Shown: piece by piece, positions 26,365 through 34,465 of the stretch
How positions within the stretch are numbered: position 1 is the stretch's first letter
Layout of the letters: the number at the start of each line of letters is the position of its first letter
Origin: CAZXFH01 sp964640055
Lineage (GTDB): Bacteria > Fidelibacterota > UBA2242 > JAFGTP01
Assembly (NCBI GenBank): GCA_964640055.1
Contig: CAZXFH010000027.1
Location: 1 to 45,061 of the forward strand
Length of the DNA stretch: 45,061 bases
Direction of reading: 5' to 3'
The notes under the pieces: generated by a model
The model's database searches: none
The model's input: only the letters and a program-made list of their open reading frames with translations
Told to the model about the DNA's origin: nothing
Translations under genes and position numbers: made by a program

Positions 26365-28704
26365 ATGGAGAAAACCTTACAAATAGAAATGCCCTTGCTT
26401 CTGCCGGACATACCGGATGAAAAAGACGAATGCGTCCACCGTTTAGCCACCCGGATTCAAAAACAGCGCGGTATTCAGAAAGCCCATATTGACAAAAAAG
26501 ACGGTCAACTCTATTTCTGTTTTCATTATGATCCGGATTTAATTCCCCTAAATGACGTTAAGCGTATCGTGGAAGACGAAGGCGCTCAATTAACCCAACG
26601 CTATCAGCATGAGATCCTCTGGATCACGAATATGGACTGTGCCGATTGCGCCGCCAGTATTGAACATATTATAGGCCGCATGCCAGGGGTTATCGGGGTT
26701 GCGGTCAGCTATGCAGCCGAAAAAATGCACGTAGAGTATGATCTCTCCCAAATCAAACGCAATCAGATCATCACCAAAGTTCAGCAGCTGGGTTATCGGG
26801 TTTCCCTAAAAACCACTCCCCGGAATTGGTTACAGCGCAATTGGCAATTGATTTTGGCTTTGTTTTCCGGTCTGTCCCTGGCCACAGCCTTTGCGGGAGA
26901 GAAATTCTGGGGACTACCGGCTCCTTTAGCCTATTTTATTTACCTCGTGGCCTACTTCAGCGGAGGTTATGATGCCGCCCGGCACGGTATCAAGGCCCTC
27001 TTGAACAAACAATTTGAAATTGAATTCTTAATGGTCCTGGCTGCCCTGGGGGCGGCAATTTTAGGCCATCGGGCTGAGGGCGGTCTCTTGTTATTCCTGT
27101 TTAGTCTGGGACATGCTCTGGAGCATTATGCCACTGATAAGGTTCGGCGGGCTATCGGCTCCCTGCGCGAGCTCACTCCTCACACAGCCCGGGTACATCG
27201 TAATCATCAGGAAGTTGAACTCGCGGTAGAAGACTTACAAAGGGGTGACCGGGTGATTGTTCTTCCCGGAGAGCGGATTCCTGTTGACGGTCAAATCATT
27301 ACCGGTCTCTCCGCTCTGAATGAAAGTGTTGTCACCGGTGAAAGTATCCCCCGGGAGAAAGGTCCGGGCGATACTGTTTTTGCCGGAACGGTCAATGGTA
27401 AAAATCCGCTGGAGATCAGAGTCACCAAACTGGCCAAGGATACCACTCTGGCCCATATTGTTCAGATGGTGGAAGTCGCCCAGACTCAAAAAGCGCCGAC
27501 GCAACGCTTTACAGAAAAATTTGAACGCTATTTTGTGCCGGCTGTGCTGGGTTTTGTGGGCCTGGTAATAGTCGTCCCGCCCCTTTTGGGATGGCTCAGT
27601 TGGAAAACCGCATTTATACGCGCCATGGCCCTGCTGGTAGCATCATCGCCGTGCGCTCTGGTACTTGCTACACCGGTGGCCGTACTTTCCGCCATCGGGA
27701 GGGCTGCACGTAACGGGATACTTATAAAAGGTGGGGCTCATCTGGAATCCCTGGGCCGTATTAAAGCCATGGCTTTTGATAAAACCGGCACAATCACCAC
27801 GGGAGAATTACGTGTTACGGATCTCCGCCCAATACATAAAACCACTAAAAAGGAATTATTGCAATTAGCCGCCATCGCTGAAAGCCAGAGCAGTCATCCC
27901 ATCGGTATTGCCATCAACCAAGCGGTCAACGCCCAAAAGATCACGGTACCAGCGCCAACCAAAGTTCAATCTCATACCGGATTAGGTACCCAAGTAGAAT
28001 GGCAGGGGAAAAAACTGACCGTGGGTAACCGCCGGATCTTCGCTGACCAAAAACTTTCCAAAGAGCTACGACAACAAATAGACGAACTGGAATCAGCCGG
28101 AAAAACAGCGATTCTTGTTCAACACGGCCAGCAGTTCCGGGGACTGCTGGGTCTGGCCGATCAACCCCGTTCCCTGGCAAAGGCGTCCCTCGCCATTTTA
28201 AAAGAGCTGGACCTTAAGCCCTTAATCATGATCACCGGAGACAATCACGCGGTGGCCGGCACGATTGCGCGACAGGTAGGGTTCAGCCATTATAAAGCCG
28301 AATTACTACCGGAACAAAAAGTGGCCGTCATTAAGGAACTGCGTCGGGAACACAAGCGCATTGCCATGGTCGGCGACGGGGTCAACGATGCCCCGGCCAT
28401 GGTGAATGCCACCCTGGGGATCGCCATGGGCGCTAGTGGTACCGATATTGCTCTGGAAACCGCGGATGTCGCCTTGATGGCGGACGATCTGTCAAAACTC
28501 CCTTACGCCCTGAAAATAGGTCAGAAATCCCGCCGCATCATCATGCAGAATATCTTTTTTTCTCTGGGAGTGATACTGGTGTTAATTCCCTTGGCTCTCT
28601 TGGGATTGGCAGGTATTGGGATTGCCATTGTTTTACATGAAGGCAGTACCTTACTGGTGGTCGGCAATGGGCTACGCCTAATGCACTATAAATTCAAAAA
28701 ATGA
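26365..28704 (+). CDS. P1B-4-type heavy-metal efflux ATPase
   Basis: 779 residues. Two N-terminal ferredoxin-like HMA domains: the first (about 10-75) has lost its CxxC, the second has MDCADC (Cys92, Cys95). Catalytic motifs are TGES (324-327), DKTGT with phosphorylated Asp472, SHP (510-512) and GDGVND (670-675). The ion-binding residues are Ser428-Pro429-Cys430 in TM4 and HEGST (758-762) in TM6. These define P1B-4, not the CPC of Zn/Cd/Cu pumps; that subgroup includes Co exporter CoaT and ferrous-iron exporter PfeT. It lies 38 bases after the repressor and 6 bases before feoB. The export substrate is likely Co, Fe(II), Ni or Zn. Confidence 0.93.
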   Translation: MEKTLQIEMPLLLPDIPDEKDECVHRLATRIQKQRGIQKAHIDKKDGQLYFCFHYDPDLIPLNDVKRIVEDEGAQLTQRYQHEILWITNMDCADCAASIEHIIGRMPGVIGVAVSYAAEKMHVEYDLSQIKRNQIITKVQQLGYRVSLKTTPRNWLQRNWQLILALFSGLSLATAFAGEKFWGLPAPLAYFIYLVAYFSGGYDAARHGIKALLNKQFEIEFLMVLAALGAAILGHRAEGGLLLFLFSLGHALEHYATDKVRRAIGSLRELTPHTARVHRNHQEVELAVEDLQRGDRVIVLPGERIPVDGQIITGLSALNESVVTGESIPREKGPGDTVFAGTVNGKNPLEIRVTKLAKDTTLAHIVQMVEVAQTQKAPTQRFTEKFERYFVPAVLGFVGLVIVVPPLLGWLSWKTAFIRAMALLVASSPCALVLATPVAVLSAIGRAARNGILIKGGAHLESLGRIKAMAFDKTGTITTGELRVTDLRPIHKTTKKELLQLAAIAESQSSHPIGIAINQAVNAQKITVPAPTKVQSHTGLGTQVEWQGKKLTVGNRRIFADQKLSKELRQQIDELESAGKTAILVQHGQQFRGLLGLADQPRSLAKASLAILKELDLKPLIMITGDNHAVAGTIARQVGFSHYKAELLPEQKVAVIKELRREHKRIAMVGDGVNDAPAMVNATLGIAMGASGTDIALETADVALMADDLSKLPYALKIGQKSRRIIMQNIFFSLGVILVLIPLALLGLAGIGIAIVLHEGSTLLVVGNGLRLMHYKFKK

Positions 28705-28710
28705 AACAAG

Positions 28711-30741
28711 ATGTCTAAGCACTACTTTTCACAAGCTTCCTCTGACGAAATTCAATGTCATCCGGAAACGCAGCAACTGCCCAAAAAATTACCGCGTATT
28801 ACGATCGTCGGATCACCCAATGTGGGTAAGAGTGTATTATTTAACCAGCTGACCGGCATTTACGTTTCGGTCAGTAATTATCCCGGTACGACCGTGGAAG
28901 TCGCCCAAGGCAAGGGAAAGGTGAATGGTAGCGAAGTGGAGGTGGTAGACACCCCCGGAATGTACCGCCTCCGTCCAATTACGGAAGAAGAGCGGGTGGC
29001 GCGCAATCTTTTAATGCAGGAATGTCCTGATATGGTGGTACACGTGGTCGATGCTAAAAATCTGCACCGTATGCTCTCCATGACCCTCCAATTGATTAAC
29101 GCTGACTTGCCGGTGGTGTTGGTGGTTAACATGATGGACGAAGCCGATCGGCTGGGAATCAAAATTGATGCCGAGCAGCTGGAAGCGCAACTGGGTATTC
29201 CGGTGATATTGACGGCGCTTTCAATCAAACGGGGCCATAAAACCCTTGTGAAGCGTATGGCAGATTATCTCGAAAGCCATTCAAAAATTCAAGCGATCCC
29301 TTCTTCTAAAATTGAAATTAGCTATCCGAAGACCATCCAAGAAGCAAGCGCCCAGATACAATTTCAGTTAAAAGCCAATTATGCCTTTTCCAGGGAAACA
29401 ATGGCCTATCTGCTCCTGCAAAATGATCCGGATGTCTGGAAAGCGATAAAATCAAAAGAGCCCCAAAAAGTAAATGAATTAAAAGAGCTGGTTGAAAGTA
29501 TCCGGGCACGGTTAAGACACTCGGTGGCCTATGAAATCGCCCGCAGTGATCGCGACTATGCAGAAAAAATTGCCCGCCAGGTGATCAGTGACCCCCAAAA
29601 GAATGCCGCCGGATTTAGTGAGCGTCTCAGTCAATTAATGATCAATCCTTTGACCGGTATACCGATTCTGCTTTTTTCGCTGCTTCTATTCTATCTTCTG
29701 GTGGGTGTGTTCGGCGCGCAAGTCTTGGTGGATTTTATTGAAAATACGATTTTCGGAAAATATTTAAATCCGGCGGTAAACCGGCTGTTGCAAAACACCA
29801 TTCCCTGGGAAAGCATCCGCAATCTTTTGGGAGGAGAATATGGCATTCTCACTCTGGGTATGCGGTATGCCATTGCCATCATACTACCGATTGTAGGCAC
29901 CTTTTTCCTCGCTTTTTCCTTTATCGAAGATAGCGGTTATCTGCCCCGTCTGGCCTTACTGATCGACCGGGCATTTAAAAAGATAGGCCTGAATGGCCGC
30001 GCGGTGATTCCCATTGTTTTGGGATTCGGCTGCGATACTATGGCCACCATTGTCACCCGAACGCTGGAAACCAAACGGGAACGGATCATTGCCACTCTGT
30101 TGCTGGGTTTGGCAATTCCCTGTTCCGCCCAACTGGGGGTCTTAATGGGTATGCTGGCCGGTCATGCGACCATTCTGATTATTTGGGTGTTAATTGTGGC
30201 TGCTGTTTTCCTCTTGGTTGGGTATCTGTCAGCCCAGCTATTACCCGGTACCCGTCCCAATTTTTACATCGAATTACCACCACTCCGTTTACCCACCATC
30301 AAAAATATTATGGTCAAAACCTATACGCGCATGGAGTGGTATATCCGGGAAGTTATCCCTCTGTTTATTTTGGCCAGTGTTTTTATTTGGTTCGGGCAGT
30401 TAACCGGACTTTTCGGTCTGATTCTGGATGTACTCAAACCTATGGTCCGCCTGATCCGCTTGCCCGAAGAAACAGCCATAGCCTTTTTATTCGGCTTTTT
30501 CCGCCGGGATTATGGGGCTGCCGGGCTCTATGATCTGCGCCATATATTAAGTGGCAATCAGCTGCTGGTGGCCGTGACCACCATGACTTTATTTATTCCC
30601 TGCATTGCTCAATTTGCGGTCACCATAAAAGAGCGCGGATTAAAAACCGCCCTGCTGATGTTTGCCTTTATCCTGATTTTCGCTTTTCTGATCGGATGGT
30701 TGCTGGCTAACCTCCTGGTGATATTGGGAGTACAGCTATGA
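28711..30741 (+). CDS. feoB: Ferrous iron transport protein B (FeoB)
   Basis: Inner-membrane Fe(II) importer with a cytoplasmic G domain. It has 676 residues. The GTPase motifs are G1 GSPNVGKS (34-41), G2 Thr in SNYPGTTVE, G3 DTPG (80-83) and G4 NMMD (140-143). Then comes the helical GDI region and a membrane domain with two Gate-type repeats (EDSGYLPR, VIPIVLGFGCDTMA, and the second set around TMTLFIPCIAQFAV). It overlaps the next gene by four bases. No separate feoA is present nearby; the FeoA-like domain is in the regulator downstream. The 33 residues before G1 are longer than usual. Confidence 0.96.
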   Translation: MSKHYFSQASSDEIQCHPETQQLPKKLPRITIVGSPNVGKSVLFNQLTGIYVSVSNYPGTTVEVAQGKGKVNGSEVEVVDTPGMYRLRPITEEERVARNLLMQECPDMVVHVVDAKNLHRMLSMTLQLINADLPVVLVVNMMDEADRLGIKIDAEQLEAQLGIPVILTALSIKRGHKTLVKRMADYLESHSKIQAIPSSKIEISYPKTIQEASAQIQFQLKANYAFSRETMAYLLLQNDPDVWKAIKSKEPQKVNELKELVESIRARLRHSVAYEIARSDRDYAEKIARQVISDPQKNAAGFSERLSQLMINPLTGIPILLFSLLLFYLLVGVFGAQVLVDFIENTIFGKYLNPAVNRLLQNTIPWESIRNLLGGEYGILTLGMRYAIAIILPIVGTFFLAFSFIEDSGYLPRLALLIDRAFKKIGLNGRAVIPIVLGFGCDTMATIVTRTLETKRERIIATLLLGLAIPCSAQLGVLMGMLAGHATILIIWVLIVAAVFLLVGYLSAQLLPGTRPNFYIELPPLRLPTIKNIMVKTYTRMEWYIREVIPLFILASVFIWFGQLTGLFGLILDVLKPMVRLIRLPEETAIAFLFGFFRRDYGAAGLYDLRHILSGNQLLVAVTTMTLFIPCIAQFAVTIKERGLKTALLMFAFILIFAFLIGWLLANLLVILGVQL

Positions 30742-30992
30742 AGTGTGCTTTATGCGGATATGAATTTAATTCCGCGGAATCCTTTTCACGCTGTCAAGCG
30801 TGTCCCTTGACGCGCCATTGTCATCTGGTCTGTTGCCCCAATTGCGGCTACCAGGTGCCTGACCGAGCCCATTCCCTCTCCTGGTTCAAGCGGATTAAAC
30901 AAAAATTCAACCCTGAAAAAACAGGACCAATACCCCCTCATAATAATGCGGAAAAGGATGAAGCCAAAATCGACGGTGAGACTGTGAATTAA
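30738..30992 (+). CDS. Small Cys-rich FeoB-associated protein
   Basis: 84 residues with eight Cys in the first 36: Cys3, Cys6, Cys19, Cys22, Cys28, Cys32, Cys33 and Cys36, plus His27 and His29. CxxCGYEF and CCPNCGYQVP look like zinc-ribbon halves, so one or two metal sites are likely. The C-terminal half is polar and probably disordered. It overlaps feoB by four bases, which argues for coupled translation and a role with FeoB, as chaperone, metal sensor or partner. Similar small Cys-rich genes beside feoB are familiar to me from other anaerobes, but I know no proven function. Confidence 0.8.
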   Translation: MKCALCGYEFNSAESFSRCQACPLTRHCHLVCCPNCGYQVPDRAHSLSWFKRIKQKFNPEKTGPIPPHNNAEKDEAKIDGETVN

Positions 30993-31011
30993 AATTAACA
31001 CAGGAAAAATT

Positions 31012-31662
31012 ATGGAAATAAGTGAATCTGCGCAGGAAATGTTAGAACTCTTATGGGCCCGTGAACATGGAGAGCCCAAACCCAAAACCAGTGAGATTCC
31101 GGACAAAGCAGCGGTCTACGGAGAACTGGAAGAATTAGGTCTCGGTTACCGCAAGCATGACACCTTTGTCCTGACTGAAAAGGGTACCCGGGAAGCCGCT
31201 CTGGCCATTCGCCGTCACCGGCTGGCCGAACGATTACTGCATGATGTTGTCGATACCGCCGATCAACTATTGGATGAACAAGCCTGCCGGCTGGAACATG
31301 TGCTGATGGACGGACTGGACGACAGTATCTGTACTTTGCTGGGACATCCGCGCTACTGCCCCCACGGCAATCCTATTCCCAAGGGCGAATGCTGCTTAAA
31401 AAAGCTGAAAACCGTAGGCCGGCTGTTAGTGCCCCTCACCGATATGCGTCCCGGACAACAGGGCCAAATCGCCTATATCCAAATGGGTAACGAGGGCCGT
31501 ATGGATAAAATCCTGGCCATGGGTATTTTCCCGGGGAGTGATATCACCCTGATCAGACGGCACCCCTCCTTTGTGTTTCGTACCGGCCATAGCCAATTCG
31601 CTGTTGATCAGGATATTGCCGCTGAGATATATGTCCGCCTGAAACCGGATAACAATAAATAG
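31012..31662 (+). CDS. DtxR-like metal-dependent protein with C-terminal FeoA/SH3 domain and shortened winged helix
   Basis: 216 residues. Metal-site residues of DtxR align: Met10, His69, Glu73, Cys92, Glu95 and His96 (RHRLAERLL, ACRLEHVL), followed by PHGNPIP. The His98 equivalent is Asp. Residues ~140-212 form the FeoA/SH3-like barrel (MRPGQQGQIAYIQM, MGIFPGSDITLI). The distance from Met10 to His69 is 59, against 69 in DtxR, so about ten residues are missing in the N-terminal winged helix. The recognition-helix pattern (SPPSVTEM-like) cannot be found. It may be a weak or non-DNA-binding member, possibly acting as the FeoA partner. It follows the Cys-rich gene after 19 bases. Confidence 0.85.
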   Translation: MEISESAQEMLELLWAREHGEPKPKTSEIPDKAAVYGELEELGLGYRKHDTFVLTEKGTREAALAIRRHRLAERLLHDVVDTADQLLDEQACRLEHVLMDGLDDSICTLLGHPRYCPHGNPIPKGECCLKKLKTVGRLLVPLTDMRPGQQGQIAYIQMGNEGRMDKILAMGIFPGSDITLIRRHPSFVFRTGHSQFAVDQDIAAEIYVRLKPDNNK

Positions 31663-32052
31663 TCAGAGAGTTGAATTTAAGCTTGTTCGTGATCGGACGC
31701 TATTTGACCGCGCCATCGCAGTCTATTCGGATCCCGCTGATCTCGCGCCCCTATAATATTTCCAAGCATAAATCTTTAATGTGGTTCGTTCTGTAATGTG
31801 GGATGGAATCCGGCTTAATCCGCACTTCCGCTTGCATAAATGGATTGCATGTCCTAAGATTATGGTCATGAAAAAAGTGGTTTCCTGGCTCAATTTACCC
31901 AAGCCAGCGGTCTTACGAGTCCTGTCACCCTGGGAGTATACTGTCAGGTTTTGTATCTTTTGCCGGGAACGCGAGAAGTATTATATAAAACCTTATCGCC
32001 CGCAGGAGGCCCTGCTACGCCAAGTTTTGAATATGTTAAGGGAGCTTTAGAT
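31663..32052. other. 390-base stretch before the hydrolase
   Basis: No confident gene. A plus-strand frame at 31781-32050 (89 codons) ends two bases before the hydrolase start, but its composition looks random. The hydrolase frame itself stays open back to about 31857 without an ATG. A -10-like TATAAT lies at 31752-31757 without a good -35. Confidence 0.4.
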
Positions 32053-33018
32053 ATGTCTATTGATGGTTTGCTAACCCTTACGGCCGAACAAGAACAAAAA
32101 GTAGCCGAACTACTGGACGGAGCGGTCTCAACTCAAGCACCGCCTATTAATCAGGACAAAGAGACCCGGCCGATCTATGTGCCGGTGGAAGACGGTGCCA
32201 TCCGTATATTTCATCACATACCGCGTAAAAAAACTGTGCAACGGCCGATTGTTCTGGTCCCCGGATGGGGTGCGATCCCCTCCGGATTTCAGAATTTCTT
32301 TAATGTGGTCCACAACCGTGCGGAAGTGATTCTGATCGAAACCCGGGAAAAAAGAAGCAGCCGCCTGCAGCGCAGCACCGCCCGTCTGGACATGTCCCAG
32401 AAGGCCCGCGATGTTCAAGCCGTTTTAAATTACTGCGGCTTGACAGCCAATAAAGATTTCCTGCTGATGGGCACTTGTTGGGGCGCCGCGGTGATTCTCC
32501 AGGGCTTAATAGATCAGGTTACCAAAGCGCCCACCATTGTATTGTTGGACCCAATGCATACCCTCTGGTTCCCCAAATGGATCATCCGCTACATCGGTCC
32601 GCTCACCCCTACCTGGTTCTGGGCCATGATAAAACCGCTGGCCAAAAAAATTGCCCTCTGGGGCATGGAAGCGGAAACCCAGCGGCAACGCGCCGAAGCC
32701 TTTATTGATAATGCCACCATCTGGAAATGGAAGCGGGCCGCCCAACAGGTTGTGGACTTTGAACTCCTGGGGCAGGTGGGCAATATTCAACAAGAGGTAT
32801 TTGTTTTTAATGGCACCGGGGATAAAATCCACGACCAACGCAATTATCCCCAGCTCGCCCAAGAAATGCCCCGGGGACGGTTTATTTATATGCAAACCGA
32901 CGAATCACGCCGGGAAACCCTGGTGGGACTGATCGCTTTAGAATTTGCTAAAGTAGACCGGCAGGCCGGTCTGCCAACAGCACTTAAACCCTTTGAGAAA
33001 AGGCTGGAGCGGAACTAA
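32053..33018 (+). CDS. PhaC-like alpha/beta hydrolase with Cys nucleophile
   Basis: 321 residues from ATG 32053, with AAGGGAG eight bases upstream. VLVPGWGAIPSGFQNFF resembles the oxyanion region of alpha/beta hydrolases. The nucleophile elbow is Gly140-Thr-Cys142-Trp-Gly144, a GxCxG like that of polyhydroxyalkanoate synthases. An acid residue can be placed in FNGTGDKIHD. At the C-terminal position where the catalytic His is expected, the text is MQTDESRRETLVG, with no His. It may use another His or be a non-canonical or inactive member. No other PHA genes lie nearby. Confidence 0.72.
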   Translation: MSIDGLLTLTAEQEQKVAELLDGAVSTQAPPINQDKETRPIYVPVEDGAIRIFHHIPRKKTVQRPIVLVPGWGAIPSGFQNFFNVVHNRAEVILIETREKRSSRLQRSTARLDMSQKARDVQAVLNYCGLTANKDFLLMGTCWGAAVILQGLIDQVTKAPTIVLLDPMHTLWFPKWIIRYIGPLTPTWFWAMIKPLAKKIALWGMEAETQRQRAEAFIDNATIWKWKRAAQQVVDFELLGQVGNIQQEVFVFNGTGDKIHDQRNYPQLAQEMPRGRFIYMQTDESRRETLVGLIALEFAKVDRQAGLPTALKPFEKRLERN

Positions 33019-33080
33019 GTGCTAGCAGAAAGCCTTTTGAATCATTTAAAAATACTTCCGGCATAGCGTTACTTGATCAA

Positions 33081-33971
33081 TTATTCGGTCTGCCGCGGAT
33101 AGCCTTTAAATACTTCCCTGACATGCCATTGTCTGAAATCATGGGCAGGTATATATTGTTTTCTTTGAGGTGTTCTTATTTTTCTACCGCGGAAATTATC
33201 CAACCATTCATCAAAGCCCTTTGTTCCGTAGGCATGATCTGAAACCATAACCTTAGAATCCTTTGACAATGCTATCGCACCCCGGTCAAATAATTTATGG
33301 TGCAACGCACATAGGGCTAGTCCGTTACATTCCTCGTCTGGGCCACCAGCTTGGAACCATTTTATATGTGCCGCTTCTAAAGCAACCGGATAATGACCTA
33401 ATCGAACATTAAATCCACAAATTGCACATTCGTATTCATAAGCCCTCAATACTTGCGCTCTGAATTTTTGGTTTCTATTTCTGATAACCAGTCTTTCTCC
33501 TGAAATATTAATTCCCACCGCCTCCAAAATATCTCTATGGATAGTATCCGGAAAATTTGAATTCAATAATTCATCGATAATATAGCAAACTAACTTAGGG
33601 TTGTTATCCAGCTCATTAAAAACTTCCTTGTCAAATCCCCCAACAGAATCGCTAGCTAGAAGCGTTTTTTTTTGGACATCGCCGCTCTTATTTACTTCTA
33701 TCTTTTTTTTACTTTTCACTTCCCAAATCTTATCATTTTGAAGACGCCAGAATGGATATTCCGTCCTATAACATTTTCTGAAGGGCCCAAATTCAGCCAA
33801 CAAATTTTTCAATTTTTCATCAATATCACGATATGAAATTAATCTGTTTTGCTTTGATAGCATTACACCTATGGCATAAAGTATCAAAAGAGGTTTATGC
33901 GGTGCTCTTTCCTCTCCTTTTTTCCAAACAGTTAAATTTCTAATATTCTTCTTTATCTCAGATGTATTCAC
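33081..33971 (-). CDS. Phosphorothioate-binding (SBD) HNH restriction endonuclease
   Basis: 296 residues starting at GTG 33971. The N-terminal half (TVWKKGEERAPHKPLLILYAIG, PFWRLQNDKIWE, SVGGFDKEVF) matches the sulfur-binding-domain family of McrA-like enzymes that recognise phosphorothioated DNA. The C-terminal half is an HNH nuclease with a zinc-ribbon pair (ECAICG ... LALCALHH) and the core EAAHIKWFQAGGPDEECNGLALC. It cleaves foreign DNA carrying the modification. The GTG is only ten bases after the stop of the Spy-like gene. No dnd modification genes are in this window, which fits a type IV role. Confidence 0.87.
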   Translation of the reverse strand: MNTSEIKKNIRNLTVWKKGEERAPHKPLLILYAIGVMLSKQNRLISYRDIDEKLKNLLAEFGPFRKCYRTEYPFWRLQNDKIWEVKSKKKIEVNKSGDVQKKTLLASDSVGGFDKEVFNELDNNPKLVCYIIDELLNSNFPDTIHRDILEAVGINISGERLVIRNRNQKFRAQVLRAYEYECAICGFNVRLGHYPVALEAAHIKWFQAGGPDEECNGLALCALHHKLFDRGAIALSKDSKVMVSDHAYGTKGFDEWLDNFRGRKIRTPQRKQYIPAHDFRQWHVREVFKGYPRQTE

Positions 33972-33981
33972 AACAAACTAT

Positions 33982-34407
33982 TTATCTATTCTGATTATTT
34001 TTATAATCCTCCCACATCCGTTCCTGTATTTCCGCTTGCATTTCCCGGTAGTGCAGGCGTTGTTGAGGGGTTAGGATTTGCTCGATTTTATCTCTGCGTT
34101 TGGCATGCAGCCGCTCTAGTTCCACCCGCATGGCAGCCCGGCCATGGGGTCCGGCATCGGCATATTTGCGCCGGATACGCTGCATTTCCTGCCGGGATTC
34201 CGCCAGGATAGCGCGGAGTTGCTGCTCCTGCTTGCGGGTCAGATGCAACCGCTTATCCATTAATTGAACCCAATTATCCAGCATTCTGGTACGCGGTTGT
34301 GGCGGCTTCTCTTGGGGCTGGGAAGCACAGTTAGTCATACTCAGCACACTTAACAGGAGAAGTAATCCCCAGCAGATTATCCGGCAGTATGATCTTTTTA
34401 TATACAT
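33982..34407 (-). CDS. Spy/CpxP-like periplasmic (lipo)protein
   Basis: 141 residues. A signal peptide with a weak lipobox (SMTNC, Cys27) suggests membrane anchoring. The helical body contains two LTxxQ-type motifs, HLTRKQEQQL and ILTPQQRLHY, the signature of Spy/CpxP/heavy-metal-resistance proteins that bind misfolded protein or metal in the periplasm. It is rich in Arg, Glu and Gln with coiled-coil character. GGGAGGAT before the ATG is a strong ribosome site. Confidence 0.78.
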   Translation of the reverse strand: MYIKRSYCRIICWGLLLLLSVLSMTNCASQPQEKPPQPRTRMLDNWVQLMDKRLHLTRKQEQQLRAILAESRQEMQRIRRKYADAGPHGRAAMRVELERLHAKRRDKIEQILTPQQRLHYREMQAEIQERMWEDYKNNQNR

Positions 34408-34465
34408 CTTGATATCCTCCCCTCTGAATTCAAAGTAGTCATAAACAGGTTAAAAAGGCAATAGC

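Noticed and set aside
31781..32050. 89-codon plus-strand frame before the hydrolase
   Set aside because: Composition looks random (many Trp, Tyr, Arg), no ribosome site and no family resemblance.
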